A stretch of 64,000 bases of DNA from Jatrophihabitans sp. GAS493 (GTDB lineage: Bacteria > Actinomycetota > Actinomycetes > Mycobacteriales > Jatrophihabitantaceae), in assembly GCF_900230215.1 (NCBI RefSeq), contig NZ_LT907982.1:1-64000 (forward strand), read 5' to 3'. This document shows positions 48,401-56,732 of this stretch, piece after piece. The number at the start of each line of letters is the position of its first letter. Within the stretch, counting starts at the first letter, position 1. Under the pieces are notes generated by a model, which saw nothing but the letters and a program-made list of their open reading frames with translations, was not told where the DNA came from and searched no databases. Position numbers and translations under genes: made by a program.

Positions 48401-48426
48401 GACTTTGCCTTCTGCGCGATTGTCAT
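42409..48426 (-). CDS. Giant secreted multidomain protein: DMFase-beta-like domain, four DUF4082 and Ig-like domains, lectin-like end
   Basis: 2005 residues from the ATG at 48426 (GGGGAG about nine bases upstream; an upstream in-frame extension has no ribosome site). A signal peptide (1-40) ends PASA. Residues ~45-520 form an N,N-dimethylformamidase-beta-subunit-like domain with YRLGYYGGDGARK, SVGHDEYWS and SGNEVYWHT. A bacterial Ig domain follows to ~620. Then come four DUF4082 domains, each opened by CPC(T/G)LF, separated by three SbsA-type Ig (Big_5) domains, about 260 residues per module. A Pro/Thr linker, a fibronectin-III/phosphatase-N-like domain and a concanavalin-like C-terminal part complete it. 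There is no LPXTG sorting signal or C-terminal membrane helix. It is likely a matrix or surface glycan-binding protein. Confidence 0.8.
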   Translation of the reverse strand: MTIAQKAKSVRARRWTSMTVATLLLAALFNALPATPASAATGSSCGTTVNAIVCENRLPGTPESVWDIDGAGDSTIQGFSTDISVNAGGTIGFKIDTPAKAYTIDIYRLGYYGGDGARKVASISPSAALPQTQPSCVTDPTVSLVDCGDWGLSASWAVPSTSVSGVYIAKLTRTDTGGASHITFVVRNDASTSDVLFQTSDETWEAYNRYGDADFYTGSTTDMWDSPSRARKLSYNRPFATREDNSGRDFLFSNEFPTIEFMEENGYDVSYMAGVDVDRYGATLLKNHHVFLSVGHDEYWSQAQRTNVESARDAGVNLMFLSGNEVYWHTRFEASIDGSNTAYRTLVCYKETWDQTASDPTGESTATWRDPRYGAAPGGSNPENALTGTMYMSNSDDLALTVTAAQGKTRMWRSTGLNSMTGASTVLAPHTIGYESDEDVDNGFRPAGLIDLSTTVGSTPEELQDFGQVTAPGTTTHHITEYRAASGALVFGAGTIQWGWGLSDDHDGIESPADARMQQATINLLADMHAQPTTLMAGLVAATASTDTVAPTSTIISPAAGATIANGTSVTVTGTATDSGGGVVAGVEVSIDGGVSWHPATGTSSWSYTGIVHGDGALKILSRASDDSANVETPSAGLTVTTKCPCTLFGSATPTTPDAADPSVNELGVRFTTTAAGFIDGVRFYKSAGNTGTHTGTLWSAAGVALATGTFTGETASGWQSMTFSAPVQVAVNTTYVVSYYAPAGHYAADKNFFYYRDYQASPLVAEANSPTNPASFNGVFFSGGHGFPTTTYGGANYYVDPLFSDAASQPPAIASQLPLASALGVPATVTPSVTFSAPINPAKLAFTVSTGGTPTAGAVSYDPATQTAKFTPSAALQPGATYTASISATGTNGVAMAQPKVWTFSVATPCPCTLFPSSMVPSVLDSQDGSAVNLGVNFVPASNGFVAGVRFYKTAANVGTHTGYLWSADGTQLATGTFSNESATGWQTLVFSSPVAVTAGVTYEASYYAPSGHYSVDSGFFATAFVDGVLTAPAGNNGLYSYGVAGIPTSTYNSANYWVDPIFTTQNVNSVSPKPSAIGVSVATSVTATLGADAPPASVSLTVTAGGTRVNGVTTYDAASRTVTFAPSVALAPRTVFTATLSATDTTGAALAAPKTWTFTTSGPTVCPCTLFGSESVPTLADSGDSSAVNLGVSFTSTSSGYVSGIKFYKSAANTGTHTGSLWTADGTQLATGTFTSETASGWQTLSFSTPVAISANVNYVVSYSAPNGHYSADSGFFTSDWVSGPLTVAGGTNGLYGYGGPGFPTSTYNQTNYWVDVVFSTSPVTLPTVTASTPDAGSTSMPLSLVPTATFSTAMDPTSISFTLSAGGATVAGSTSYNAATKTASFTPTSPLSAGVTYTASVGGADLSGNSTANPAIWSFTTAGTPACPCGLFSTAATPALVDAGDADAITLGVNFTPARSGYVYGVTFYKSAANTGVHTGSLWGTDGTLLATGTFSGESASGWQTLNFATPVAVNAGTPYIVSYYAPNGHYSADGGYFANGYGYGALQATVGANGLYSYSSTGMPTSTFNANNYWVGPLFNDTPTVPTPTPTPTPVPTPTPVPTPIPDTTPPTITAVNSSGSGTTAVVTWTTNEASTSTVNYGTSATALNLTVTSPSLVTAHSVSLPALAVNTRYYYRITSADGSQNSAASPSTAGATWTYAPTIAPIVDSTTADFTLGTKTSTVVSANGAGEVILTPAASAEFTGTALPTGWTSSAAVTGGKTTVAGGVATIKGSTLISTATYSATRSFETVATLGVNQTIGWVASSNSSVKASLTVNSSGQLVASVNDGLLNNASSVIATGWVVASHKFQIAWTSSAVTFYVDDVQKYTHNFTALFGAMRPQFYDGVTTDAGLVVTYVRVAPYATSGTFLSRVIDGSAAVTWDAATWDATVPTGTTMVVKVRTGNTATPDGTWTAYTTLAASGALVSKTSRYIQYQITMTTTGTALVTPTFRSLQFGLHV
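43670..46500 (-). repeat. Four diverged ~785-bp DUF4082 (+Ig) modules in the giant gene
   Basis: The CPC-containing module starts lie near 46490, 45692, 44915 and 44130, with spacings of 798, 777 and 785 bases. Shared blocks are LGV-F, FYKSAANTGTHTG, G-LW, SA-GWQ and GHYS(A/V)D-GFF. The modules are clearly duplicated, but too diverged at DNA level for recent recombination. Confidence 0.8.
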
Positions 48427-48701
48427 CGCAAAACTCCCCCGAGCTTGATATACGTCCCGCTGTGTGCGACGCCAGACGAGCTTAACGCGGAAATTATCTC
48501 GCCGCCCTTTGAAACGAATACTCGGAAACTGTTGAAAGTGTCGCCAGCTTTCGATTCCCAAAAATTCGGACTTACCGTACTTATTGCCGGGCGCCGTTGC
48601 TCAGCGTAAGCGCGTGGCGACCGAATAGTGTTCGCCCTGACGTGCACACCCGCTCCGACCCGCACTACCATCGGGCAACTCAGAGAGGTGAAGCCATAAC
48701 C

Positions 48702-49295
48702 ATGAATGCCCCTGCCGGCGACTTCGACCCGACCGCCACCGACCCGACTCACATCGACCCGACCGCGTTCGTGCACCCGAGCGCTGAGATCGAACCCGGA
48801 GTCGAGATCGGCGCCGAGACCCGCATCTGGCGCAACGTGCACATCCGTCGCGACGCACGCATCGGAGCCGGCGCTCAGATCAGCGCGAACGTCTTCGTGG
48901 ATCACGGTGTCCAGATCGGTGACCGGGTGAAGATCCAGAACAACGTCTCCGTCTACGCCGGGGTGCTGCTGGAGGACGACTCCTTCGTCGGCCCGGCCGC
49001 GGTCTTCACCAACGACCTCAACCCCCGGGCCACCGGCGAGTGGCGACTCACCGAGACCTGGGTCCGAAAGGGAGCCTCGGTCGGCGCCAACGCCACGGTG
49101 GTCTGTGGCAACGAACTCGGCGAGCACTGCCTGGTCGCGGCCGGCGCCGTGGTGACCCGTTCGGTGCTGCCCCACCAGCTGGTGCTGGGCAATCCGGCCC
49201 GTCCGGCGGGCTGGGTCTGCCGCTGTGGAGAGATCGTGTCGCGGGCCGCTGAGCGGCCCGCCGACCTCGATTGCGCCGTCTGCGAGCATGACTGA
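48702..49295 (+). CDS. WbpD/WlbB-like N-acetyltransferase (left-handed beta-helix)
   Basis: A 197-residue protein from the ATG at 48702. Repeated hexapeptides make the LbH fold: IEPGVEIGAETRIWRNVHIR, IGAGAQISANVFVDHGVQIG, DRVKIQNNVSVYAGVLLEDD, AAVFTNDLNPRA, and WVRKGASVGANATVVCGNEL. The IQNNVSVY and FTNDLNPRA blocks are those of WbpD-type UDP-3-amino-sugar N-acetyltransferases, which acetylate the 3-amino group made by a WbpE-type enzyme. The C-terminus adds CRCG and CAVC, a possible four-Cys zinc site. It is divergent from the giant gene and not in the same operon as its presumed partners at 37-42 kb. Confidence 0.87.
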   Translation: MNAPAGDFDPTATDPTHIDPTAFVHPSAEIEPGVEIGAETRIWRNVHIRRDARIGAGAQISANVFVDHGVQIGDRVKIQNNVSVYAGVLLEDDSFVGPAAVFTNDLNPRATGEWRLTETWVRKGASVGANATVVCGNELGEHCLVAAGAVVTRSVLPHQLVLGNPARPAGWVCRCGEIVSRAAERPADLDCAVCEHD

Positions 49296-49307
49296 GTCAG
49301 CGATTCC

Positions 49308-49321
49308 CCTTATTGATAAGG
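49308..49321. terminator. Small inverted repeat CCTTAT-TG-ATAAGG
   Basis: A perfect 6-2-6 inverted repeat between the convergent WbpD-like and glycosylphosphotransferase genes. It is short and AT-containing, so this is a weak terminator candidate. Confidence 0.3.
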
Positions 49322-49345
49322 AAGAACGCTTCAACTCGGCCCCTC

Positions 49346-51127
49346 TCAGAACGCCCCGTCACTGCGAAGCACGGCGCCGAAGGTCTTCCACAGGATCATC
49401 AGATCCAACGTGAAGGACCAGTTCTCGACGTAGCGCAGGTCGAGGCGGACGGCCTCGTCCCACTTCAGGTTGCTGCGGCCACTGATCTGACCGAGGCCGG
49501 TGAGACCCGGCTTGACCAGCAGGCGCCGGTGCACCTCGGTTGCGTATTCGGCAACCTCGTTGGGCAGCGGCGGCCGCGGGCCGACCAGTGACATCTCGCC
49601 CTTGAGGACGTTCACCAACTGCGGCAGTTCGTCCAGTGAGAGCTTGCGGATGACGCGGCCGACGCGGGTGACGCGCGGGTCGTGCGCCATCTTGAAGGTC
49701 GGTCCGTCGTTCTCGTTCTGATCCATCAGCTCAGCCTTGCGGGCCTCGGCGTCGGTCGTCATCGAGCGGAACTTGAGGATGCTAAAGGTGCCTCCGTCGA
49801 GACCGACGCGGGTCTGGCGGAAGAGCGCCGGACCGGCACTGGTGAACTTGACGGCCAGCGCCACACCCAGCATCAGCGGCGACAACACGATCAGCGCGAA
49901 GGCGGCCAGCGTGCGGTCGAAGGCACCCTTGAAGATACGGCGGGTGCCGCTGAACTCCGGCTCCTCGACGTGCAGCAGCGGCAGCCCGGCAACCGGACGG
50001 ATGTGCAGGCGGGTTCCGGCCACCTCGGTGAGCCCCGGCGACACGACCAGGTCGGCGTCGGTGCCCTCGAGCTGCCAGGAGATCCACCGCAGCTTCTGCG
50101 CGCCGAGCTCGCCGGAGGAGAGGACGGCGACGGTGTGGGCGCCACTGTCACGGACGGAGTCGACGATCGCGTCGACGTCGCCGAGCACCGGGATCCCGGC
50201 GGCGGCGAGCTCAGCGATGGCCTCGCGGTCGCGCATGGCCGACGTCGGCAGCGAGGCCCCGACGACCCGCATTCCGGCGTACCGGTCACGACTGAGCATC
50301 TCGCCGAACTCGAGGATCGCGTGCGGCTCGCCGACGGCGAGGACCGAGGTCATCGCCCGGCCGACAGTGCGCTGACGGTGCAGCCACTTGCGGGCGGTGT
50401 AGCGGCCGGCAACGTCCAGCACGAGGGCCAGCGGCAGAGCGACCAGCACGAAGCCCCGGGCGATCTCAGCGTGCACCGCGTAAGAAGCGACCGCGATGGC
50501 CGCACCAAGATGCAGGAAACCCCGGAAAACACGGCGGAATTCATCCTGACCGGCTCCGACGACCCGCGCCTCGTAGGCGTGGTTGAAAGACATGGCGGCG
50601 AGCCAGGCCAGCGGCATGAGCGCGATGATGAGCGGGTAGTGCATCCGCTGCGCGGTACCGGTGTCCGGTCCGAAGCGGAGCAGGAAGGCGACGACCGAGG
50701 CGACCAGCGCGCTGAGGACGTCAACCGTCTTCAGCATGTTCTGGTAGCGGCCGACCCACTGGTCACGCGAGGTGGTGCTCGCCTCAATGGCGGCGCGCAG
50801 CGGCTGCGGCGTTGACGGACGGCGCTGGGCGTCGAACTCGTCGGCGACGCTGGCTTCGTAGGTGATGGTGGCGGCGGCGACGCTTGACTGCTGCCGGCGC
50901 TGACCGCGGCGAACGCGGTGTGGAGTGAAGAGTCGGTGTGCCGCCTGCGTCGTCACTGACGCGGTTGACGAGACCGGCGAAATGCCGCGCTCGGACTCCG
51001 ACGAATCTGACTTTGTGACCGTAACGGTCTGATCTGCGGCTGCCAGCGTTGTGATGGCGGAGTTTACTGGCGGCAAGCCAGCGCTCTCCATCGTCACATC
51101 GGCAGCCGAATGGCCCCCGGTGTTCAT
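49346..51127 (-). CDS. Polyprenyl glycosylphosphotransferase (initiating sugar transferase)
   Basis: 593 residues from the ATG at 51127, with GGGGGA five bases upstream; frame-open sequence further up lacks this. A ~115-residue polar N-terminus is followed by four or five membrane helices ([34 protein letters not shown], etc.) and a CoA-binding-like Rossmann region ([17 protein letters not shown]). The C-terminal bacterial sugar transferase domain has [50 protein letters not shown] and [20 protein letters not shown] then RPP. It moves a sugar-1-phosphate onto undecaprenyl phosphate and so starts the repeat unit. It is the WbaP/WcaJ/CpsE class. Confidence 0.92.
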   Translation of the reverse strand: MNTGGHSAADVTMESAGLPPVNSAITTLAAADQTVTVTKSDSSESERGISPVSSTASVTTQAAHRLFTPHRVRRGQRRQQSSVAAATITYEASVADEFDAQRRPSTPQPLRAAIEASTTSRDQWVGRYQNMLKTVDVLSALVASVVAFLLRFGPDTGTAQRMHYPLIIALMPLAWLAAMSFNHAYEARVVGAGQDEFRRVFRGFLHLGAAIAVASYAVHAEIARGFVLVALPLALVLDVAGRYTARKWLHRQRTVGRAMTSVLAVGEPHAILEFGEMLSRDRYAGMRVVGASLPTSAMRDREAIAELAAAGIPVLGDVDAIVDSVRDSGAHTVAVLSSGELGAQKLRWISWQLEGTDADLVVSPGLTEVAGTRLHIRPVAGLPLLHVEEPEFSGTRRIFKGAFDRTLAAFALIVLSPLMLGVALAVKFTSAGPALFRQTRVGLDGGTFSILKFRSMTTDAEARKAELMDQNENDGPTFKMAHDPRVTRVGRVIRKLSLDELPQLVNVLKGEMSLVGPRPPLPNEVAEYATEVHRRLLVKPGLTGLGQISGRSNLKWDEAVRLDLRYVENWSFTLDLMILWKTFGAVLRSDGAF

Positions 51128-51544
51128 TTTTCCCCCATTTTGGCCCTCCGCAGCAAGCTGCGAAGGCCCCCCGATTTGCTCACTGCCACCCAAGAGTGGA
51201 GTGCGCGCCCCCCTGATACTTCATCTGTTCACTACGCCGAGTTTGTGACCCTCGACACCGAATGACCCGTCAGTGCCCCTGCACCGCCGAATATTCGCAG
51301 TTTCTTCACGCCGGCCCCACCGGCACTCTGATACCGGAGCCAACCTATAACGCGTGAGGTGAATGCGAAAGTCGAAATCGCGCTTGACGGCAAAGTAGTC
51401 AACGGGATAGGCATTCTGTCCATCGACTGTCATCACTCCGGAGTCAAAATCTCACCATCCGTAACAACGATTCGAAGAGCGAATAGTTACTGTGATGCAG
51501 ATCACTACGAGGCACCGAGTTGGCCGGTGGGGGAGAATGGCCGG
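51128..51544. other. 417-bp divergent promoter region between the glycosylphosphotransferase and ppc
   Basis: No gene. This is the AT-richest stretch of its neighbourhood. It contains the dyads ACTCCGGAGT (51435-51444) and GTAAC...GTTAC (51461-51490), and the CRP-type site at 51491-51506. The ppc frame stays open through the second half of the region, but without a ribosome site. Confidence 0.55.
51491..51506. promoter_or_regulatory. CRP/GlxR-type site just upstream of ppc
   Basis: TGTGATGCAGATCACT: both half-sites TGTGA and TCACT match the CRP-family consensus TGTGA-N6-TCACA with one mismatch at the last base. It ends 38 bases before the ppc GTG. At that distance it may overlap the promoter or leader and act as a repressor site. 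Confidence 0.6.
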
Positions 51545-54493
51545 GTGACCGCGACGCAGGAAAACACGCCCCCACTGACTGACGACACGGAACTGCGCGC
51601 CGACGTGCGCCGGGTGGTGACCCTGCTGGGGGAATCCCTGGTGCGTCAGCAGGGCAGCGACCTACTGACCCTCGTCGAGCAGGTTCGCACCCTGACCAAA
51701 CAGAGCAAATCGGCGGTCTCGCCCAGCGACCCGGCCGACTTCGTCGTGGAGAACGACGCCGACGAGTTCACCTCGGCCGACACCGACGGCGCTGCCGATT
51801 CCGCTGCCAACTCCGCTGCCAACGAGCTGACAGCCGGCGATTCGGCTGAACCTGCCTCGGCCACCTCGATCAGCCAGATGTCGGCGAAGAATGCCTACGA
51901 CGCCGTCCGTGAACTGCTGGCCGGCCAGCCGATCGACACCGCCGCCGCGCTGGTGCGGGCCTTCTCCGCTTACTTCCACCTGGCCAACGTGGCCGAGCAG
52001 GTGCACCGGGTCCGGCTGATGCACCACCGACCCTCCGACGAGGGCTGGCTGGCCGGATCGGTCGCCGCGGTGGCCGAGTCGACCGGAGCGGCGGGGCTCG
52101 AGCAGGCCATCGCGACGTTGGCCGTCCGTCCGGTCTTCACCGCGCACCCCACTGAGGCCAGTCGCCGCTCCATCCTCACCAAGCTGCGCCGGGTGGCCGA
52201 CATCCTTGAGGTGAGCACGGCCGCCGGTTCCGGGGCGCGGGCTCGTCAGGACCGCGGGCTGGCCGAGATCGTCGACCTGATCTGGCAGACCGACGAGCTG
52301 CGCCAGCACAAGCCGACCCCGGTCGACGAGGCTCGCAATGCCGTCTACTACCTGGAGGAGCTGGCCGACGATGCGCTGCCGGCGATGGCGGCCGACCTCG
52401 CCGTCGAGCTGCGTCGCCACGGCGTGGAGCTGCCGGTTGACGCGCACCCGCTCACGTTCGGCACCTGGATCGGCGGCGACCGGGACGGCAACCCGTTCGT
52501 CACCGCGACGGTCACCCGCGATGTGCTGCGTCTGCAGCACCACGTCGCCACCCGCGTCGCCACCGCCGCGATCAACGGCCTGATCGCCGAGATCTCATCC
52601 TCGTCCTCGGTCGTCGGGGTATCGGCGGCGCTGCAGGAGTCGATCGCCGCGGACCTCGAGACCCTCCCCGATCTCGACCCGCGGCTGCCGACGCTGAATG
52701 CCACCGAGCCGTACCGGCTCAAGCTCTCCTGCATCAACCACAAGATCGCCAACACCCGCAAGCGAGTGATTGCCGGCTCTCCCCACGTGCCCGGCCATGA
52801 CTACCTCGGGAAGGGCGACCTGCTGGCCGAGCTGGCGATCATCGGTGAGTCGCTGCACGCGAACGCCGGCGGCCTGATCGCCGACGGATTACTGGCCCGC
52901 GCCGAGCGCACCATCGCCGTCTTCGGACTCCACCTGGCCACCATGGACATCCGTGAGCACGCCGACGCCCACCACCACGCCGTCGGCCAGCTCATCGACC
53001 GGCTCGTCGAGGAGACCTGGCTCTACGCCGACCTGCCGCGTGACTACCGCATGCGGTTGCTCTCCCGCGAGCTGGCTTCGCGCCGACCGCTGGCCCAGAC
53101 GCCGCCGCCGCTGGACGAGGCCGGGGCCAAGACCTTCGCCGTCTTCACCGCCATTCGCAAGGCGCTGGACACCTACGGCCCCGAGGTCATCGAGAGCTAC
53201 ATCGTCTCGATGACCCGCGGCGCCGACGATGTGCTGGCCGCCGTGGTGCTGGCCCGCGAAGCCCGTCTGGTCGACATTCACGGCTCGGGCGCCGGCGGTG
53301 GCAACGAACCCTTCGCCCGCATCGGCTTCGTGCCGCTACTGGAGACGGTGGAGGAGCTTCGCCGGGCCGGCGAGGTGCTCGACGACATGCTCTCTGACCC
53401 GACCTACCGCCTCATCGTCCGCCTCCGCGGCGACGTGCAGGAGGTCATGCTCGGTTACTCCGACTCCAACAAGGAGGCCGGCATCACGACCTCGCAGTGG
53501 GAGATCCACCGGGCCCAGCGAACGCTGCGCGATGTCGGGGCTCGGCACGGGGTGCGGATTCGGCTGTTCCACGGTCGCGGTGGCACCGTCGGACGCGGTG
53601 GCGGCCCGACGTTCGAGTCGATCCTGGCTCAGCCCTGGGGCGTGCTCGACGGGGAGATGAAGGCCACCGAGCAGGGCGAGGTGATCAGCGACAAGTACAT
53701 GCTGCCCGAACTGGCTCGGGAGAATCTCGAACTCACGCTGGCCGCCGTGCTGCAGGCCTCCACCCTGCACCGGACGTCGCGGCAGAGCGCCCAGCAGCTG
53801 GCCCAGTGGGACGAGACGATGACGCGGATCAGCGACGCCGCCTTCTCCACCTACCGTGGCCTGATCGACGACCCGCAACTGCCGGCGTACTTCTTCGCGT
53901 CCACTCCGGTCGAGCAACTCGGTGAGCTGAACATCGGTTCGCGCCCTTCCCGCCGCCCCGACAGCGGCGGCGGCATCCTCGGCCTGCGGGCCATCCCGTG
54001 GGTCTTCGGATGGACCCAGTCGCGTCAGATCGTCCCCGGCTGGTTCGGGGTCGGCTCGGGATTGAAGGCGGCCCGCGAGGCCGGCCTCACCGACGTCGTC
54101 GCGGAGATGTACAAGGATTGGCACTTCTTCCGGACGTTCATGAGCAACGTCGAGATGACGCTGGCCAAGACCGACCTGGACATCGCCGCCCACTACGTCT
54201 CCACCCTGGTGCCGACCGAACTGCAGCGCCTCTTCGAGGTGATCCGGGCCGAACACGAGCTCACCATGACCGAGGTGCTGAAGGTGACCGGCGAGGCCGC
54301 ACTGCTGGACAATTCGCCCGTGCTGCAGCGCACGCTGAGCATCCGGGACGCCTACCTCGACCCGATCTCCTACCTGCAGGTGGATCTGCTGGCCCGCGTC
54401 CGCGATCCCGAGACCGAGGTGACCCCGGAACTGCACCGGGCGTTGCTGCTCACGGTCAACGGCGTGGCGGCCGGCCTGCGCAACACCGGCTGA
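51545..54493 (+). CDS. ppc: Phosphoenolpyruvate carboxylase
   Basis: 982 residues from the GTG at 51545, with GGGGGAG about ten bases upstream. It makes oxaloacetate from PEP and bicarbonate to refill the TCA cycle. Signatures in order: [19 protein letters not shown] with the catalytic His, [65 protein letters not shown] (the mobile catalytic loop) and [19 protein letters not shown]. An acidic Ala/Asp/Ser insertion (~75-105) between the N-terminal helix and the core makes it longer than typical bacterial enzymes. A CRP-type site just upstream suggests cAMP-linked control of carbon flux. Confidence 0.96.
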   Translation: MTATQENTPPLTDDTELRADVRRVVTLLGESLVRQQGSDLLTLVEQVRTLTKQSKSAVSPSDPADFVVENDADEFTSADTDGAADSAANSAANELTAGDSAEPASATSISQMSAKNAYDAVRELLAGQPIDTAAALVRAFSAYFHLANVAEQVHRVRLMHHRPSDEGWLAGSVAAVAESTGAAGLEQAIATLAVRPVFTAHPTEASRRSILTKLRRVADILEVSTAAGSGARARQDRGLAEIVDLIWQTDELRQHKPTPVDEARNAVYYLEELADDALPAMAADLAVELRRHGVELPVDAHPLTFGTWIGGDRDGNPFVTATVTRDVLRLQHHVATRVATAAINGLIAEISSSSSVVGVSAALQESIAADLETLPDLDPRLPTLNATEPYRLKLSCINHKIANTRKRVIAGSPHVPGHDYLGKGDLLAELAIIGESLHANAGGLIADGLLARAERTIAVFGLHLATMDIREHADAHHHAVGQLIDRLVEETWLYADLPRDYRMRLLSRELASRRPLAQTPPPLDEAGAKTFAVFTAIRKALDTYGPEVIESYIVSMTRGADDVLAAVVLAREARLVDIHGSGAGGGNEPFARIGFVPLLETVEELRRAGEVLDDMLSDPTYRLIVRLRGDVQEVMLGYSDSNKEAGITTSQWEIHRAQRTLRDVGARHGVRIRLFHGRGGTVGRGGGPTFESILAQPWGVLDGEMKATEQGEVISDKYMLPELARENLELTLAAVLQASTLHRTSRQSAQQLAQWDETMTRISDAAFSTYRGLIDDPQLPAYFFASTPVEQLGELNIGSRPSRRPDSGGGILGLRAIPWVFGWTQSRQIVPGWFGVGSGLKAAREAGLTDVVAEMYKDWHFFRTFMSNVEMTLAKTDLDIAAHYVSTLVPTELQRLFEVIRAEHELTMTEVLKVTGEAALLDNSPVLQRTLSIRDAYLDPISYLQVDLLARVRDPETEVTPELHRALLLTVNGVAAGLRNTG

Positions 54494-54593
54494 GCGGCGG
54501 CTTCGCCCACCTCGACCCGACCGCCGAGGCGCTGCAAACCGTCATGTCCGAAAACCGCCAGCATGCGTGCTCGCGGGCGGGCACACTGTAGTC

Positions 54594-56039
54594 ATGAACA
54601 TCCCCGACGACGAGTCGTGCTACCGCGCGGTGAGCGGCAAAGACGCCCGCTTCGACGGATGGTTCTTCACCGCGGTGCACTCGACCGGCATCTACTGCCG
54701 CCCCTCGTGCCCGGCCCGCACACCGCTGCGCCGCAATGTCTCGTTCTACCCCAGCGCGGCCGCCGCCCAGCGCGACGGTTTCCGCGCTTGCAAGCGGTGC
54801 CGTCCGGACGCGGCACCCGGCTCGCCGGAGTGGGACGTGCGCGGTGACCTGGCCGGACGGGCGATGCGCCTGATCAGTGACGGCCTCATCGACCGGGACG
54901 GCGTTCCCGGTCTGGCCCGCCGGCTCGGGTACTCCGAGCGTCAACTGCACCGCACGCTGGTGAGTGAGGTCGGGGCCGGACCGCTGGCGCTGGCCCGGGC
55001 GCAGCGCGCTCAGACGGCCCGGATCTTGCTGGAGACCAGCCCGCTCGGCATGAGCGAGGTTGCCTTCTCAGCCGGCTTCGCCAGCGTCCGCCAGTTCAAC
55101 GAGACGATGCTGCAGATCTTCGCCACCACGCCAACCCAGTTGCGCGAGAAGGCCCGCCACCGCAGTCCAATGCAGCCCGGCGCCGACGCAGTGCTGGAAC
55201 TGCGGCTGGCCTATCGGCGGCCGATGAGCCTGACCGCGACGCTGGACTACTTGGGCGCTCGGGCGATCCCCGGGGTGGAGAGCATTGACGGTGCCGAGTT
55301 CGCCCGGACGCTGCGGCTGCCGATCGGCGCCGCGCTGGTGCGTCTCTCCCCCGGGGACGGCTTCGTCCGTTGCCGCCTCGCGCTCAGCGACCAGCGGGAC
55401 CTGGTCGCGGCCGTCTCCCGGCTGCGCGGGCTGCTCGACCTGGACGCCGACCCGCAGGCGATCGATCTGGTCCTGGGCTCCGACGCGAGTCTGGCGCCGC
55501 TGGTCGAGGCCCGCCCGGGGCTGCGCTCCCCCGGCTCGGTCGATCCGATGGAGATGGCGGTGCGGGCCATCGTGGGGCAGCAGATCTCGGTCAGTGGCGC
55601 CCGGACGCTGCTAGGACGCATCGTCAGCGCCCTTGGCGAGCCGCTGGAGCCCGAAGGCGAGACATCGTGGCGTCTCTTCCCGAGCGCGGTCACCCTCGCC
55701 GACTGCGATCCGGCGCTGCTGCCGATGCCCCGGGCCCGGGCGCAGACCGTCCGTTGCGTTGCTGCGGCCATCGTCGACGGTTCGCTCGTGCTCGATGGCG
55801 GCGCCGATCGCGACGCCACCCGGGCCGCATTGCTGGAGATCGGCGGTATCGGGCCATGGACTGCGGACTACCTGGTGATGCGAGTGCTGGGCGACCCGGA
55901 CGTGCTGCTCGGATCAGATCTCATCGTCCGCCGCCAGGCCGGTCTGCGGGGCATCGACCTCACCGAAGCCGTCAAAGCGTGGTCGCCGTGGGGCTCCTAC
56001 GCATCTCACCACCTATGGGCAGGTTCGCATGATCACTAA
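54594..56039 (+). CDS. Ada-AlkA fusion: methyl phosphotriester sensor and 3-methyladenine DNA glycosylase
   Basis: A 481-residue protein. The N-terminal Ada metal domain has STGIYCRPSCPARTPLRRNV and FRACKRCRPD, four Cys for zinc, and the first is the methyl acceptor for phosphotriesters. An AraC-type HTH follows (LARRLGYSERQLHRTLVSEV, EVAFSAGFASVRQFNETML, about 100-180). AlkA comes next: an N-terminal TBP-like half (LELRLAYRRPMSLTATLDYL), then the HhH-GPD core with VGQQISVSGARTLLGRIV and LLEIGGIGPWTADYLVMRVL, with the catalytic Asp in the following VLLGSDLIVRRQ. It senses alkyl damage and excises alkylated bases. It overlaps the MGMT gene by 11 bases. Confidence 0.93.
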   Translation: MNIPDDESCYRAVSGKDARFDGWFFTAVHSTGIYCRPSCPARTPLRRNVSFYPSAAAAQRDGFRACKRCRPDAAPGSPEWDVRGDLAGRAMRLISDGLIDRDGVPGLARRLGYSERQLHRTLVSEVGAGPLALARAQRAQTARILLETSPLGMSEVAFSAGFASVRQFNETMLQIFATTPTQLREKARHRSPMQPGADAVLELRLAYRRPMSLTATLDYLGARAIPGVESIDGAEFARTLRLPIGAALVRLSPGDGFVRCRLALSDQRDLVAAVSRLRGLLDLDADPQAIDLVLGSDASLAPLVEARPGLRSPGSVDPMEMAVRAIVGQQISVSGARTLLGRIVSALGEPLEPEGETSWRLFPSAVTLADCDPALLPMPRARAQTVRCVAAAIVDGSLVLDGGADRDATRAALLEIGGIGPWTADYLVMRVLGDPDVLLGSDLIVRRQAGLRGIDLTEAVKAWSPWGSYASHHLWAGSHDH

Positions 56040-56589
56040 GTTGAGCAATAGCATTCACCCTGAAAATTACCGGGGAGACGACGAATCGCAGCCTCGAGTG
56101 CGCTACACGCACATCCCCTCGCCGGTCGGCCCGCTGCTGGTCAAACGCGACCGGATCGGCATCACCGGCCTCTACTTCTCGACCGGTCGCCACCCTGAGT
56201 GGGTCAGCTCGACGGATGCTGACGCCACCGTGGACGACGGCGCGTTCGATGACGTCCGCGCGCAGCTGGAGGAGTATTTTGCCGGCCGTCGCACTCGCTT
56301 CGAGCTGGAGCTGAACCCGGCCGGGACGGACTTCCAGCGCCGGGTATGGCTGGCGCTGCGGGAGATTCCCTATGGAAAGACGAAGACTTACGGCGAGCAG
56401 GCCGAAGCCATCGGCTCACCGAAGGCGGTGCGGGCGGTGGGATTGGCCAACGGCCGCAACCCGATCTCCATCATCGTCCCGTGCCACCGGGTGATCGGGG
56501 CGAACGGCTCGCTCACCGGCTTCGGAGGTGGGCTGGAGGCCAAGCGCTGGCTGCTCGATCACGAAGCATCGGCCGAGCGACTGCTCTGA
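56029..56589 (+). CDS. ogt: Methylated-DNA--protein-cysteine methyltransferase
   Basis: A 186-residue O6-alkylguanine transferase, ATG start inside the last codons of the Ada-AlkA gene. FQRRVWLALREIPYGKTKTY is the DNA-binding helix-turn-helix with the Arg finger region. GLANGRNPISIIVPCHRVIG contains the suicidal Cys in PCHRV, and GSLTGFGGGLEAKRWLL closes the site. It repairs O6-methylguanine in one turnover. With the preceding gene it makes a two-gene adaptive-response operon. Confidence 0.95.
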   Translation: MITKLSNSIHPENYRGDDESQPRVRYTHIPSPVGPLLVKRDRIGITGLYFSTGRHPEWVSSTDADATVDDGAFDDVRAQLEEYFAGRRTRFELELNPAGTDFQRRVWLALREIPYGKTKTYGEQAEAIGSPKAVRAVGLANGRNPISIIVPCHRVIGANGSLTGFGGGLEAKRWLLDHEASAERLL

Positions 56590-56732
56590 CCTCCGCTCTG
56601 TCCCCCGAAAACCCGCTTCCAGCCCGCACAGCGGCCCTTCCACGGACAAAGCAGCGGCGCGGTGGTTATGCAGCAGGCGGCAGGTCGGCAGGTCAGAGGG
56701 TCAGCGCACGGCAGGCATGCAGGTCGGCAGGG
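56590..56732. repeat. Short direct repeat GCAGGTCGGCAGG between ogt and pth
   Basis: Two copies of GCAGGTCGGCAGG plus GTCAG about 39-40 bases apart (near 56680 and 56719), in a 143-base convergent gap. No gene is seen. The role is unknown. Confidence 0.5.

Noticed and set aside
51359-51544. 62-codon N-terminal extension of ppc
   Set aside because: It would cover the CRP-type site and dyads, lacks a ribosome site, and PEP carboxylases begin near the GTG at 51545.
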